A stretch of 64,000 bases of DNA from Istiophorus platypterus (Eukaryota; Chordata; Actinopteri; Istiophoriformes; Istiophoridae). The position numbers and the translations under genes were made by a program. Location: the NCBI GenBank assembly GCA_016859345.1, contig CM029134.1, positions 8,415,560-8,479,559 on the forward strand, given 5' to 3'. This document shows positions 15,401 to 29,200 of the stretch, in pieces (position 1 is the stretch's first letter; every line of letters starts with the position of its first letter). The notes beneath the pieces are model-generated. The model saw nothing but the letters and a program-made list of their open reading frames with translations. It made no database searches and was not told the origin of the DNA.

Positions 15401-17613
15401 ATTAGTCATCCAGCCATTTGTGTGTATTCCTAAACATGGTTCAGAGAAAACACGAATCTCTGTCATGTCTAGTTATTTTCATATCTTGTCTTTTTGCTTG
15501 TTTTGTAGCATCGCTCAAATTGACAAGCTGCTCCTCCAGTGAAATACTCACCTAAAGACACATCACAATAACGGCAAAACAATGCTGGTGAATTTTATTT
15601 GTACATGATGATTTCGTTTATGCTATTAACTGGATGTAGTCAAAAAAGAATCAGACATTTGACTTAAAATATCAGATTTCCCTTTTATTACACTAATGTA
15701 TCCCTTAACAAGTGTCATCAAGATTCAAGAATCCCTAATGGCACCAGGGGCACTGCTCTTACACGAACGCCATACTTTGACCTGTCTGTGGAATAAGCCT
15801 ATAAAATTAAAAAAAAAAAAATAATCACTTGAATAGTTGTGGAGGGTGTATTTCATAGTAAGGAGCTGAATTCAAAGTTATTTTGCACATTGGATGAAAG
15901 TAACCTGCCTTGCACCTCATTCCTGCCCTACACACATACAACATGCACATTAATAAGATAATAAGATATTAATAATACATCTATTTGTCCTTCCATCACC
16001 TTCTGTCCCAGGCTGAGCTGAAGCGTCTGAAGAAGGAGGTGCGTGCATTCTGCAGAGTCTGTGAGATGTGTCTGTCTCTGAACCAGACTGAGATCAGAGA
16101 TCAGGTGAGAGCTTTGTGACAGTGGTAACTCTTTACTATGAGTCCCCCTGTTTAGCATTTGTAAGCAGTATACCAACATTTAATAAACGGTTTATAGATA
16201 CAAGGACATTTCATGTATTTAATAATCTAAAGTATTAGTTAGCACTTATTTATTTTCCTGTGAAGATATATATTATTACAAATGTTTTTTACTCTTTTGT
16301 CATTCATCAATTTACAGAAAATAAATTCCAAAGATTTGTGTGTCCTTCCATCCACAGGCATTTGAGCTGCTGTGTGACTTGCTGCTGTTGTACAGTGTGA
16401 CTGCAGTCCGCTCTGAACCCGCCCTACAAGCCCTGGTCCACCTTCCCTCTGATTCCCTGCGCTCTGAGATGGCTGCTTTCCTCCTAGACTACATCTTCAC
16501 TGACTCTGAAGATGCTGAGTTAATAGGTAAGTGCTGAGGGACATAGGCCAAAATATTGTCACAATCCTTTTTTCAATATCTATAGTTATTGATATACTCA
16601 ATGTTACTTCTGGTACCCAAAGCACTTTCAGTCAGTGTTGACAACGTTACAACACGGTTACAATTTTCATTTGAATAATGATGTTTTTGAAAAGGATTTT
16701 GTTTTCCTAATGCATATGTAGTGTTTTGGAAATGCTCCGTTTTAACACTGCAAAAAGCTCTCCCAGAGGACACTCACTCTACACTTATTTATGCCTGCGG
16801 AAAAAGCTTCTGATGTTTTGAGAATCTTCCTATGTAACTAATCTTTTATCTTGTAATTCACAATGTGCTGCATATTCCCAAATACTAGTCTTTCATCACA
16901 TGTTTTGATTTTAATGTGTCTTATCGCCGCCTGAAAGCTTCTACTCTAGCTCCCCATTTCTCAAGTTAACTATTGGTCTATTACTGCCCCTTATTGTCTT
17001 CTCCTCTCCTTTTCCTTCCCATTCTTCCACCCCGGCTCTCCTCTTCAGTTGAGGCTGAGGAAGAGATGAAGATACTTCTTCTGCAGAAGAAGCGCAACCA
17101 GCTGGCCGGCTACTGTAAGCTGGTCATCTACGGAGTGCTGGAACTCACCGCCGCCACCGATGTCTTCAAGCACTATAGCAAGGTGGAGATTGAGATAAGG
17201 TCTTTAAGGGATAGTCTGGTTTTATTAGCGTAGCGTATTACATATACATTATGAGAAAACATTATTCATATTCATTGACTGGCCTCGTGTCACAATCGTG
17301 TGTATATATAAGCAAACTAGTTAAATTAGTAAGTCCAGGAATAGTTAAATTTAGACCGTCGTTCTTTGGAGAAATTAAACGGGTAAGGAAAAAAAGGTTG
17401 TCAAACATAAAAAATTTAGAAAAGGAGAAGATGTGAAAGCTAGTGGAGGAGGGTGAGAAATTTTGTTTTACAATCAATGAGGTGCTAAGAATGAGTCAGA
17501 GGAACTGTGGTTAAATGAAGCTCAGACGACATGAACAGAGTAGATTACTTTCTACATTTTTTGACATTAGCAAGCGATGTAAATTTAATAGACTAATAAT
17601 CATAACTGCAGTT

Positions 17614-17681
<68 letters not shown>

Positions 17682-20600
17682 ATTCTCTTTCTCTTTCTTT
17701 CTCTTCTGGTTTGATCCAGTACTTTAAAGACTTTGGTGACATCATTAAAGAGACTTTGAGTAAGAGCAAGCAAATCAATCCTGTGCAGAGCGCCAGGACA
17801 GTGTGTCTCACCCTGCAGCAGGTTTGCACTTGTTGCTACCTTAGTAATAACATTAATGATGATAATGTCTGAGATTTTTATTGTAAACTGTGACAACAAT
17901 GAACTTTTTTATGAATACATGACATACATACCTTTAAGAGGAAATTTGTAGTTTGAAAATAGTTTGAAAACTAAAAATATACTAATATACACTAAAAATA
18001 TTATCCCTAAATGTTATCTCTTTTGATTGTTTTGTTGTTTCATATATTTGATAGTCAAATATTTGACAGCTGTTACTGGAGCTTTTTAGTTATATAGGCT
18101 TTTATCATTTCATCTGTTTGTTCAGCATCTGACAAACACTATCATGATGGTCTGATGACAGCTGTTTACTGTTACCACAGTTTTTTTGGAAAAACAGATT
18201 TGAGATGTGTGTAACTTGCAAAACATTTATCTTCTATTGTAAGCAAAACGATAGACCGAAAAAATTTAAACTATTATAAAGTACTTCTGTTTGATATCAA
18301 ATAACATTTAAGTAGAAAATGTTCAGATGATCAGCTGTGTACTGAAAATAGGAGCTACATGGTTTACAGTTGATCCTAAAATAGAGGATAAACTGTTGCT
18401 GAGTCTAAAAAAAAAAGGCAAAAAAGGAGTGTTACAAATATGTTTACTTCTAGACAGTCAATTTTATTATTTTTAAGAAAGTTGCTTTATTTAATATATG
18501 TCCACATATAAGGATATCATGTCACATTGTAATCATGTGTTAGTTGGCCCAGACTTACATATGCATCCTCCTTTGTAAATGGCAGTCTATGTATTTACCA
18601 ATCCAGTTTTTAACCTTGCCCAAACAAGTGGAAGAGACTGTCCATATCTAGCAAACTGTTTGAAAATTGTGCCTTTTGCATAAAATGTTTATATAAAGCC
18701 ATGCTTCTGTGTGTTCAGCTGTTCTCAGAGATGCTTACAGAGGACCATATCAGGCAGGATCTCCGTGAGATTAGAGACTTGGCTAGGAGGCTCGCCATGA
18801 GCTTTGGCATCGACCTTCATCGTGTCCGCAAACCAATGGTGGCCCTGCACACGTCAGTAAAACACATGCCTATGACAAACACATACAGACCTTGTTTGTC
18901 AGGTTATCACTCAGTTTATTAAATTTTGATTTTACTACTTTACTTACTTAAAAGCAAGTGCAGTTTTTTGGCTCTTAGGGGCAGCAGTAGCTCAGTAAAA
19001 GAAGCAGGTCTCCTCCAGCACACATTTCCTCTTACATGATAATCAACTCAATGATTCATGACAAATCACCACACTTGACGGGGGGGAAATTCAACATTAC
19101 AATTAGCACAGTTTACATTACAGTTCATTCTGTGTTGTATAAGTATTTTTGTGTTAGAGCTGTTATGTATATTGGTTTTGTATTGGTTTCCTCTCAGGGA
19201 TGGTATACATTTTGCGTTTCGGGACCCACAGGAGGGAGAGGAGCAGCTCCCGAAATTGGCCTTCTTGGAGATCCTCAGCGAGTTCAGTTTTAAACTGCTG
19301 CAACAGGACCGTGACCAGCTGTGAGGAACTAGAACACACAAACATGTACTGTCACACTGAGAGGTTTTCTTTCTGAATCCAGTGCTGGTGGTATAACTGA
19401 TTTCTCTGCTGATATTATTCAGTAGAGGTATGTACGTTAATCCAGAATAACTGAAAAGAAACAACGTGGCAGGAAATCGTTTTTTCTGATTTAGGAAACT
19501 TTAATTTCTAAGTCTTTCTTGTGCATAATCAGCAAGCAAATATGTACAGATATACACGGTAAAAGAAATGTATTCAATAGTGAAACTTATTGTCAGTGAG
19601 CAAAGTCATTCAGCAAAAGTTGTATTTGAGCACTTGTATTCCAGACAGCGGCTATAGCTGCTGAATCGAGCTTTCCATGTATTAAAAGAAGCTTTTTATT
19701 AAAAAGTAATTCTAACAGACGACATCTATTTATTCTTTAAATAACGGTTGATGGTTCATTAATTGTTGAACTGGATCAAAGTTCATTCACCATAATTCAC
19801 AGAAACCTAAATAAAAAAGAAAAAAAAGACTGAATCACTAAAGCAAACAAAGGTTTTCCTTGGTCTTTGTCCTCATCCCTCTGGCCCTGTGTCCTCCCTC
19901 CCAGGGCTGCATTGCTGAAATCCGAGTGTCCCGGTGCTGCCCTCTCCTGGCCATCGGTCAGGCTGTACCAGCGTTCTTTGGAGTCACGCACCTCTTCCAA
20001 ACCCAGATACCAGGGAGGGGATGCTGCCTCCTCACATGAAACTCCTGCAGCTAAACGCAACAGGGTCGTGGCTCAGGGTGAGAACCCTATGGATACACTG
20101 CACACATTACATGTAATACTCGAAAAGGCGTTAGATGAATGATTTAGGTTTGATGTAGCAAAATGATGTCTTTGGTTCCCTTCTTAAAAGTGGGTCCCTC
20201 AACCAGTGATTATTTTCATCATTAATTACTCTTTCTACCACTTTTATGTTTAATTGTGAAGGGAAATAATTTGTTTTTTTACATGCCATCCCAAGTTCCA
20301 CCAAGACAACAACCTTACATTCCCTTTTATATCCAACCAACATTACAAATTCAAGTGTTCAATTTGCAATTATATCAGAAAGGGAAAAACTGCTAATCCT
20401 AACATTTCAAAAGCTTAAACTGGTGATCATTTGGAAGTTTTTCTTGATTTTATTTTGATTTATAATTTACTTAAATTATTGATCACTTCTCAAAATTGTT
20501 CTCAGTTCGCTTTTACCTGGGAAATAAACTGAATTATATGAAAATATCATGATTAATAATCTACTATAGTAACTTCTGTCTCCTTCAGGTTCAGTGTCCA

Positions 20601-22233
20601 GCACCGCCAGAGGATTCTGGTTGGACAGCAGCAGTGTCAACAGCAGCCTTCATACCCCAGCCCTCACCTCCACTGTTCAGAGACAGCCAGCCAAGCAGCT
20701 GGACCCCAGAAAAGCTGCAGCAGCAGCAGAGTCTGATATCAGCCATGGCTTATATGAGCTGGAGTCTGAGGATGAGTTCTCCCCTGGGTGAGTTGATATT
20801 TATCATCAACGGATCTGCGGTATCTACCACCTCTTATTTCAGAGGATGGAAATTACAGCCAGGCACATGACAAGTGCTGCCGCAGGTCAATTACTCTTCT
20901 GTCAGTCTCTCGGCCGAGAGCCAGACATTCCCTTTTCTGTCCTAAATGAACAATATGTGCAGAAAGCTGGTCAGTTTTGGAATCAATCGGTCACTTTGGC
21001 CAGTAGAAGAAGTCTAATTTATCCGGGCATGCGCTTCAGTTGCAAAAACATTTGTGACTTGATGAGTGAAGGTCTTGCTGACTATCCTTTTTTCCCTGTT
21101 GAAATAAAGTTGTATATAGTTCATTTTCTTCAACTGTTAACACATATTCAAATAGATGCAGCTATAGTAGGTAGATAGAAACAGCATGTAGACGTAGGAA
21201 GAAAAAAAAGGAAAAGGCAAGAAAGGAATGTTTAACAGGCGCTTTGAACAATTTACCAGTCAGCTAACATTTGTACTAGCGTGAAACAAAGTCTTCATGG
21301 CTGCCAAAATTTTCCTGCTGCTGTTCTCCAGGCCCCAACTGCGAAAGGTAAAGCAGATCAAACGACGCCAGGTGTCCTCCAGCACGACTGGCCCCGGTCT
21401 GGATAAGCAAGACCTGAACTCCCACCTCAGCTTGTAAGACTGATCTGAAAAGGAGCATGCAAATGGTGCCATCCCAGAATATTTGTCTCATGTCACAATA
21501 ACTATTATTGACCAATAGGCTCAATTAGATAAAATGGTTCTGTGTGCGTGATCCACAGGCTCTCTCTGATTGAGGATGACAAAGCAGAAAGGGAAGAAAC
21601 AGAGATTGAGGATTATGGAAGTGACTCTGACCGTGATTCATCATATACACTGGTAAAACAAAAAATCTTGGCACTAGTTGGTCAGACCATTTTAGAGCAA
21701 ATTACAGACTCATTTGCATCAGGTATAGTTTACTTGAAATTAATGAGTCAGCTTTAAATCCTGTATTTGTCTATTTAATTTTGAAAGTTTGCCTTTTTAT
21801 ATAGTTTTTTTGTTTTTGTGCATGTGTGTATTTTATGTCATTCTCTCAAGTCTTCGTTACCAGTTTAAGTAGCAACATTTTATACCCGGTTGTGCCATTG
21901 TGTTGTATCAGGGCAACTGAGCTACAGTTGAATTAATTCCTATAAAACTACATTGTGCTTATGATTTGTGGAGCTGATTTAGTGGTACATTAGTTCCAGT
22001 ACCAGTTCCAGTGTAATGATAGACACATAAATGAATTCAGCAGTTGTGGACGCTGCATCTATTTCTAATGCAAGAGGCATGAAGTATAAATGCGAAGTTT
22101 TTTCTACTGTCAAGATCAAGGACTACATTCCTGGCAAGCTCTAAACTTTCCTCCTGTTTTTGCTCTGCAGCCGTCCACACGTCACACCTCAGCCAGCGTC
22201 CTTGATGAGCTGTTTGAGGGCACAGAGACCTGA
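1793..22233 (+). CDS. stag3: Cohesin subunit SA-3 (stromal antigen 3)
   Basis: Meiosis-type SA/STAG subunit of cohesin, a HEAT-repeat protein that binds the RAD21/REC8 kleisin and supports sister-chromatid cohesion in the nucleus. Coding exons: 1793-1821, 3465-3561, 3892-4113, 4948-5044, 5362-5438, 5801-6005, 6738-6889, 7736-7933, 8342-8440, 8974-9053, 9906-10013, 10492-10588, 11320-11422, 11641-11744, 12250-12342, 12629-12715, 13626-13826, 14063-14130, 14238-14325, 14791-14871, 16012-16104, 16358-16526, 17049-17182, 17720-17821, 18719-18852, 19198-19320, 19905-20077, 20589-20787, 21332-21433, 21559-21652, 22171-22233. They give 1223 aa, near the roughly 1225 aa of human STAG3. The STAG domain starts near residue 117 (VVDEWLSSYKR, SCGCKG). 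The stromalin-conserved region is at about 294-360 (FVHRYRDRLLEIRVACIEEL, YLGWTLHDK). The tail is acidic and Ser-rich and ends LDELFEG. Divergence from STAG1/2, which are nearly invariant, points to STAG3. The start is the ATG of MSTGDSVLD, in phase with exon 2. Exon 3 could begin earlier at in-frame CAG sites (3813-3846), and exon 20 could end at 14850. Confidence 0.9.
2248..2320. repeat. tetranucleotide and CA microsatellites
   Basis: In stag3 intron 1, a CTGT run grades into CTAT repeats (about 2252-2297), followed by a short CA run (about 2309-2324). GATA-type repeats recur near 2574-2600. These are simple sequence repeats with no coding meaning. Confidence 0.8.
17619..17705. repeat. CT dinucleotide microsatellite
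   Basis: An uninterrupted CT run spans about 17619-17676, then degrades into CTTT-type units up to the AG acceptor of stag3 exon 24 at 17718-17719. The repeat therefore forms an unusually long polypyrimidine tract for that splice site. Confidence 0.9.
18975..19025 (+). repeat. possible tRNA-derived SINE fragment
   Basis: The motif GGGGCAGCAGTAGCTCAGTA at 18979-18998 resembles the A-box part of tRNA-derived repeats common in fish. Only about 50 bp can be argued for, in stag3 intron 25, with no B box or tail seen. The call rests on motif memory only. Confidence 0.3.
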
Positions 22234-22533
22234 ATCATTCCAGAAACAGTTCTTTCTTCATGAATATATCTCTTCAATACTGGTGTTTTCAGTGGTTTCA
22301 GAGCATTTGAGCGTACTGAATATTAGGGTCATCAGTTCTTCAACACGACCCCTCTCTGAGTTCAGATTAACTTTATGTCTAATTTTGTGGGGAGGGAAAA
22401 GGAGAGGCAAAATAATGGTTACGAAGTCTGGAGACGAAAGTTAAAATAATTCACCATTAGGAGTGTTAATGTTTTGAATACACAGAGAAGCCTTTCTGAT
22501 ATCAGAGTTTCAGAAATATACCAAACGGTTTAA

Positions 22534-22539
22534 AATAAA
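22534..22539 (+). terminator. candidate stag3 polyadenylation signal
   Basis: AATAAA about 300 bp past the stag3 stop codon and ahead of the GC-rich mcm7 promoter. It is the first canonical signal downstream of the gene, so the 3' UTR is probably about 320 nt. Confidence 0.6.
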
Positions 22540-22842
22540 TGTTATGTTGAGGTTTCATCGGTTCCTCGTTTGCTGAAAGTCTGCAGCTTTTGTTTTTTCC
22601 AAACTTGTTAAATTATTGTTTATTAAAAAGTGCTTAATTGAGCATGCTTGACCTTGCTCTGCGTGTTTATCTTGTCTGTTTTTGTCTTCCCGTGCATGAA
22701 ATGAACCAAAAAAATGAGAACGAATAGCCAAGGACAGAGTAAACGAACAGTAGGGGAGCAAATGGGGAAACAGATTCATGGCTTGAATGGCGGAGGTGAC
22801 TGAGTAAAGTCTGATTAAACACTGTCGACACGACGACTAACA

Positions 22843-23294
22843 TTAAACTGAAATACGCGGAACCGGCCCGGGGGGCCGCTGTTCGCCGCCGCCGGCTCCG
22901 CGGCGCGTCGGGGCCGGGTTCAGCCCGGGGTCACCCGCCCCGCGCCAGAGCCCAATCATCGCCTTTCGCGCCAATCCCGACGAACGGGGCGGAAGTGCGC
23001 CGGGCCACGTGACGCGCGGTCGCCCCCGCCGCTTTCGCGCCACCGCGAAATCCCGCCTCTCGCCGCGGGAAGGGGCGACGCCATTGGCCGCCGGAGACGT
23101 CACACTCGCGCCACTTCTCGCAACCGCGACCGAGGAGAAACTCAAGCTGCGAGTGAATGAATGCGAGTCCGCGGCGGGGGAGAAAATAAAGCGTCGCTTT
23201 AAGCTGCACTTTTCGTTTCGTGTGCACCTTTAGGACTTTTTCTTTCTTCTTTTTGGAAGCAGGTTATCCCGCCTGAGGTTCCACGTCTGCGGCC
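22843..23294 (+). promoter_or_regulatory. mcm7 CpG-rich promoter with E2F sites
   Basis: An abrupt change to GC- and CpG-rich sequence. E2F-type motifs are TTTCGCGCC at 22964-22972 and 23033-23041, GCGAAA plus TCCCGCC at 23045-23057, GCGGGAA at 23065-23071 and CTCGCGCC at 23105-23112. CCAAT boxes are at 22952 and 22971, with an inverted one (ATTGG) at 23083. An E-box CACGTG is at 23006-23011. There is no TATA box. E2F control of MCM genes is established in vertebrates and fits S-phase expression; the individual sites here are motif matches. Confidence 0.8.
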
Positions 23295-26200
23295 ATGGCT
23301 CGTAAGGATTACGCGGCGGAGAAAGGTAACGGGTTAACTTTCACATTAGCGGCATGGCAGCAACAAGTCGGCCCGAAAGGGACCTGAACTTTTAACGTGT
23401 CCGATGAAATGCTGTCCGAGGACGTACTTACTCTTACCCGCCTGTTTTATGGGGATAAAATCAACCGATTCGTTGTTTGTTGCATTGTTAGCCAACCGTG
23501 TGTTATAACATCCTGTTTTTTTTGTGCCCCCCCCCCTGTACTAACTAAGTTATCTTTAAACCACAGAACTTGGAAGTTACGCGTTGTAAATGCGTCCAAC
23601 AAAACCCGCGATACGGGGCGATCGTTGATCACGCTAAAGTTGCACAACCTCATCTGATTGCCTCATTAATATATATATTTAAACATATATATTTTTTAGG
23701 AACTAAGTAGGCATTGTCTGTGCGCCTGTTGACTACGAGATGACCCGGATGGATCCGCTTAAACAAAGGAGCAGGCGCCAGTGTGCAAAGCACATGTCCG
23801 ACAACAACTCGCACTTGGGCTGGTAAATTAACGAAGGCGGGGAGGAGAGATCTCAGTAACGCGATAACAACGGAGGAAACTTCACGTCCCGTTCTCGTTT
23901 TGTTCGTCTCCTAATATCCAACATTTCACCTCATGAGACCAACACAAACGATTTAAAACAGAAATCCGTAGGAGGGTAGCCGATTGTTTCCAACATTAGA
24001 AAATCCTTTTAGCACGTTTCACATCCCCTTCGAAGCCACTTTTGAGAACGTTGTAGGGACTAATTTGAAGCAATTTGAGTAGATAACGCATCTCATTTGT
24101 TGTTGTTGTTGTTATCACCGTGTTTGAAGGCTTCATATCGTGTTGCGCGATCCCCTTGTTTCTCAACGGGTGCAGCGCTAACGCTAATGTTTAAAAATCC
24201 CCCTCTTCAACGCCATTAGTTTACCCGTTTGCCTTCTGCGAGTTGCCCCAAACCTCACGGTGTCGATACCGTGCGGTGGTTCCCTTCGTTTTTTAACGCG
24301 TCCTCAAACAAAGATATACCCCCCCTCCTTTTTAAGTTAGCCGCCCCGACTAAAGTTAACGCTACGATAGCATGCTAGCCAGGTAGCTACCTCTCTGCAG
24401 CTTGAGCGCTGTCAGTGTGTGACACGAGTTAAAAGTGCCATTTTTGCGTTTATATCCACCGACGTTTTCTTTTTTAAAATGAAATACAAGTGGACGAGTC
24501 GACCCGGTGGTTAGCTGGTCTTTCTTTTAAGGTCCATCGCGGTCTTTAAGGACGATATTCGGGTAACGTTACGCTTCGGGAGTAACGGTTCACTTGTCCC
24601 GGCGTCTATCGCTAATTTCCATTTTCTTATGCAACGTCGGGTTCGGGTCGAGGATTTTTTTTCTTTTTCAGCCGAGTCGAGCTTTCGATTCCGCTTTATT
24701 CAACCACCGCGCCCGTTGCAGCGGGTCCGTCGGGATGTTTATCTTTCTCAAATCACTGAAAAGAAAAGACTTTTTTTTTATAATGACTCGAGTCATCTTC
24801 CGATCTGCCAATTTAATCGTTAAATAGAAGTTGTTGTTTTTTTTTTTTTTTACTTTCGGGTGCGTGAACCGCGGGGAGCTACAGGCGGGCGGGTCGAGGC
24901 GGTGACCCCCCGCGTTATCGACGCGTACGCCCGGGTTGATCGTGGCGGCGGCGGCGGCGGCGGCGGCTAACATCGGCGGGGCGGTGTGTGACAGACCGGG
25001 GACCCCCCCACCCCACCCTCCCGGTGGCCGATGTCGGCGGGGCCGTGTGTGACAGAAAGCCGCGCTAACCCAAGCTAACGTCGGGAGACGGCTCGGCCGT
25101 TCGCGGCTTTCACAACAACAACAACAACACCAGCAGCAGCTGCAGCCCGGGATTATTTTTTCTCTTCTCTTCTTTTAAGAGCGGAGGCATCGCGGAGGGA
25201 TACACGTGCGTGACGAGGCACAAAAAGCCATGTGCTGCTTTGTTTACAATAACATCCACGAACGGGGGAAATAAAAAACACAAAACCCCCAAAAAAACCC
25301 AGAGCCTCAGATTTTCTGCTACGGCGTCAAAGTAAGTGGAATATTTCCGTCGTCCGTCGATGCCGGTTTCGTGTTTTATTTGCGGGGTAGAATTAAATAT
25401 TGTCTTTAGTTGTGGCTCTTTCGAGAAGTGAGCGATATATTTCTCCCCCTCCTCCTTTAAAAAAAATGGACACTGAGCTGGCGCGCCTGTTGTTGTATTT
25501 ACGTTCTTACTCCGGAGCCATCGGCGGCTCGACGCCAGTTATTTCACTCCGAAACTATGTCGGTAGTGGCACCAGATGGGGGGGATCCGACCCGGGCCGA
25601 GCATCAGCGGCCGTTTGCGCTTTACCGTGGGCAATAGTGACTCATCGAGATTACAGGATGCCATGTTACTCAACAAAGGGGGTCGTCGCAGGACAACAAA
25701 TTAGCTCCCGGTCCGTAGGCCCGGTGGTGGTGGTGGTGGTGGTGTTGGTGTTGTTGGTGTTGCTCAACAGCTTTTAAACTTGGAAAGCTGTTTCAATGTT
25801 TGAAATAAATAAAGGTAACATTAATTAATAATGATTTCTTTGAGTGCACAAAAAAGCTTTAAAAAAAATAAAAACACAACAACAATCTCCACCTAGTGTC
25901 TGCTGGATGTGCCCCCCCCCTTCCCCCCTGCTGTGAAATAAACATGATTCTGTTTTTGTCTTTTGTTTTTTGCAGATAAATGCAAAAGCTTCCTGCAGGA
26001 GTTTTATACAGAAGATGACAATGGGAAGAAGGTGTTCAAATATGGAGCCCAACTTGTAAGTAATGGTAAACAGATTGGGGTAGAAAAAAAAATTAAAAAG
26101 GGCGTAGCTCTCACGGTTAACCTCACGATGAAAGAACATTGTCACACGCAACCAAACAAGTTGACTGGAGGAGAGAAAAAAAATATGCTGATGTATGGTA

Positions 26201-29200
26201 GCATGCTGAGTTTTCTTTTGTCCCCTCGAAATTTATTTTCACTCTTTATCCTGGACATAAGTTTTCTCAGTCCGTTTCATATCTAGAGGCTGAAGTCCTT
26301 GATCTTTAAACAAATGATTACTCTCTTTTCACAAAAGTATTAGCTTTGATTGGTGGTTCACACAAAGGGGATGTCTTTTGGGTTTATATCCAAGCCAGAT
26401 ATTGTGTATATGAAATAATCTTGCTGCACCGTCACGGCTTTCCAATTTTTTGAAAATGTACTGGTGTCATTGTTATCCAGCAGCATCAGTGCAGACAGAG
26501 TTGTGTAATTGTTAAGTGGCTTGTCTAATTACCTGTCTGTGTGTACAGGTGGCGCTGGCGCACAGGGAGCAGGTGTCTCTCTTTGTGGAACTGGATGATG
26601 TGGCCGAGGAACATCCCGACCTGGTTGAGAGCATCTGTGAGAATGCCAAACGCTACATGGGCCTGTTCGCTGATGCAGTCCACGAGCTGCTACCGGAGTA
26701 CAAAGAAAGAGATGTATGTGGATTTGTTTAAATCCTGCATAGGATTAACTGCAAAGTCACAACATTTTGCTTAGAATATAAACTGTGATGAAAAAACAGT
26801 ACCTCAAGTCACAGTGTCAAAGTGTCACCTTTTAGGGCATTTTCAGATATCCATACCCATAACATACCTGTTTATTCAATTTGAAATTAATACCTTTTTT
26901 TATATAATCCAGATTGTGGCCAAAGATTCCCTTGACGTGTACATAGAGCACAGGTTGATGATGGAACAGAGGGGTCACGACCCTGCAGACACTCGAGAGC
27001 CACGCAACCAATACCCACCTGAACTCATGCGGAGATTGTAAGTCAACCCAGATTTTTGTTTTTCCATTGCGCCAGTTGGGGCACATAAATTAGTTTCAGT
27101 CTCTCAAAAGGGTTCTGTTGTAGTAAGTCTAGCATATGTTTGTATTATCATGTGGGTATCTTCATTATGAACTTTATCTTCCATCCACAGTGAGCTGTAC
27201 TTTAAGCCTCCCACCACCTCTAAACCTAAAGTGGTGCGAGATGTACGAGCTGACAGCATCGGGCACCTGGTGTCAGTTCGGGGCATAGTGACCCGTGCCA
27301 CCGAGGTCAAACCAATGATGGCTGTAGCTACTTACACATGTGACCAGTGTGGGGCTGAGACCTATCAACCAGTAAGATTGGATTTAGTCCTGCAGTATTT
27401 TACAACCTGTGACAAGTTTCGAGATGATCAGGTATCCCTCATAATGCTACTTCTGTGTTCTTCAGATCCAGTCTCCCTCCTTCATGCCCCTCATCATGTG
27501 TCCCAGCCAAGAGTGTGTCACCAACAAATCTGGAGGTCGTCTTTACTTACAGACCAGAGGCTCCAAATTTGTCAAATTCCAAGAGCTACGTATTCAAGAA
27601 CATGTAAGGCACTAAATAAAATAAAATACTCATTCGTTTCCATAAACTGTGTTGAACTATTGCGATAGAGCCAATTCCTGTTCGTTAATCAGTTTATTCT
27701 CTTGTCTTTATAGAGTGATCAGGTGCCTGTTGGCAATATTCCGAGGAGCATGTCGGTGTACGCCCGTGGAGAAAACACACGTCTTGCCCAGCCAGGAGAC
27801 CATGTAGCCATCACAGGGGTCTTCCTCCCTCTTCTACGCACAGGTTTCAAACAAGCTGTCCAGGTAAGTGGCTTTTGCCCTGAATATTGGATACTTTTAT
27901 GTTAACTCAGACAGCACAATACCCCAAAATCAACCCTATAAGATAATTCAGAATTTAGGAGGGGGATTTAGGGGTTACAGTTTTCAGGAAGAATATTTGG
28001 GAAGAATAAAACTGTTAAAGGTCCTGAACTGCATCTCTATCCAAAGACTTCCCCTCCCTTCATAAAATGCCTTGTTTTGGTCATTTTAGGGTCTTTTATC
28101 AGAAACCTACCTGGAGGCCCACAGCATCACACTCATGAACAAAACAGAGGATGATGAACTTGGTAATGAGGAGCTGACTGATGAGGAGCTGCGTAGCATT
28201 ACAGGTAGGGTCCATGTTTGCAATTCAGCCCGTGTGAATGCCAGAACCTGACAACACAGATAATTGTGTCATACTTTTAGCAAATGAAATGACTATACTC
28301 TGTTACAGATGAAGGATTTTATGAGAAACTCGCCGGGTCCATAGCACCAGAGATCTATGGACACGAAGATGTGAAAAAGGCTCTTCTGCTGCTGCTGGTT
28401 GGAGGAGTTCAACAAGCACCCAAAGGCATGAAAATCAGAGGTGAGTACTGGCAAAAGACCTTTAACCATTTTCCCTAACAACGGACAGCATATTCACGGC
28501 TGTTTTTTCTCAGGGAAGTAAAAGTTGTTGGAGCTGCAAATCAAGATAAAAGAACCTCGTCACCGTGCATACACCAAGAAATTGCTATTGTGTCAACCTC
28601 ATATGGTGCATCAAGATTATTTACAAAGAATAAGTTATGAGAAATGTAAAATATCAGAATTTTAAAAACAGAATCTAAGCATTATAAGTACAAAAAATAA
28701 GCGGTACAAAGTATTAAGCACAATTAACAATAAAAGTAAAATACAGCCAGGGACCGTGCAAAAACATTCACCAGCAAAAGTGCTGTAAAAGGTGCGGCGT
28801 GATAGATGTGGATTGATGGTGTTTGAAATCACGTGTATGTTTTATGTAGAAATATTGCACATAATCCGTGGCTTAAGGGGAAACAAGTTAATATTGCACT
28901 CAAGAATAGAAAGAAAATTCTCATCTAGAAGTAAATTGTTATAGTAAGAGTTTTTAAACTATTACAAAAAATCAATAGTGAATTATCTTAAATGCTTCAA
29001 AATAGTTTATTAAATCAGCAAAACACCTTCAGAGGATAGGCAGGAGTTTTGTTTTATTGAAAAATAAAAATTAAAAATATTTTAAATATTTTATTTATAA
29101 TTAATATGAGGGAGCTCAAACACCAGAATTTGCCCCTCTGTAATCTTGTTGTAATTGCAACATTCTTCCTGTTTTGGCTTTTCTCCCTTAAGGAAACATA

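Noticed and set aside
15204..15542. 112-codon frame rich in Phe, Leu, Ser and Cys in stag3 intron 20
   Set aside because: T/C-rich intron sequence yields such frames; no signal of a real gene.
20846..21178. 110-codon plus-strand frame between stag3 exons 28 and 29
   Set aside because: Lies in an intron with good splice sites on both sides; the product matches no STAG sequence.
22843..23233. Open frames of 74-100 codons in the mcm7 promoter
   Set aside because: GC-rich sequence has few stop codons; E2F/CCAAT motifs and position explain it as a promoter.
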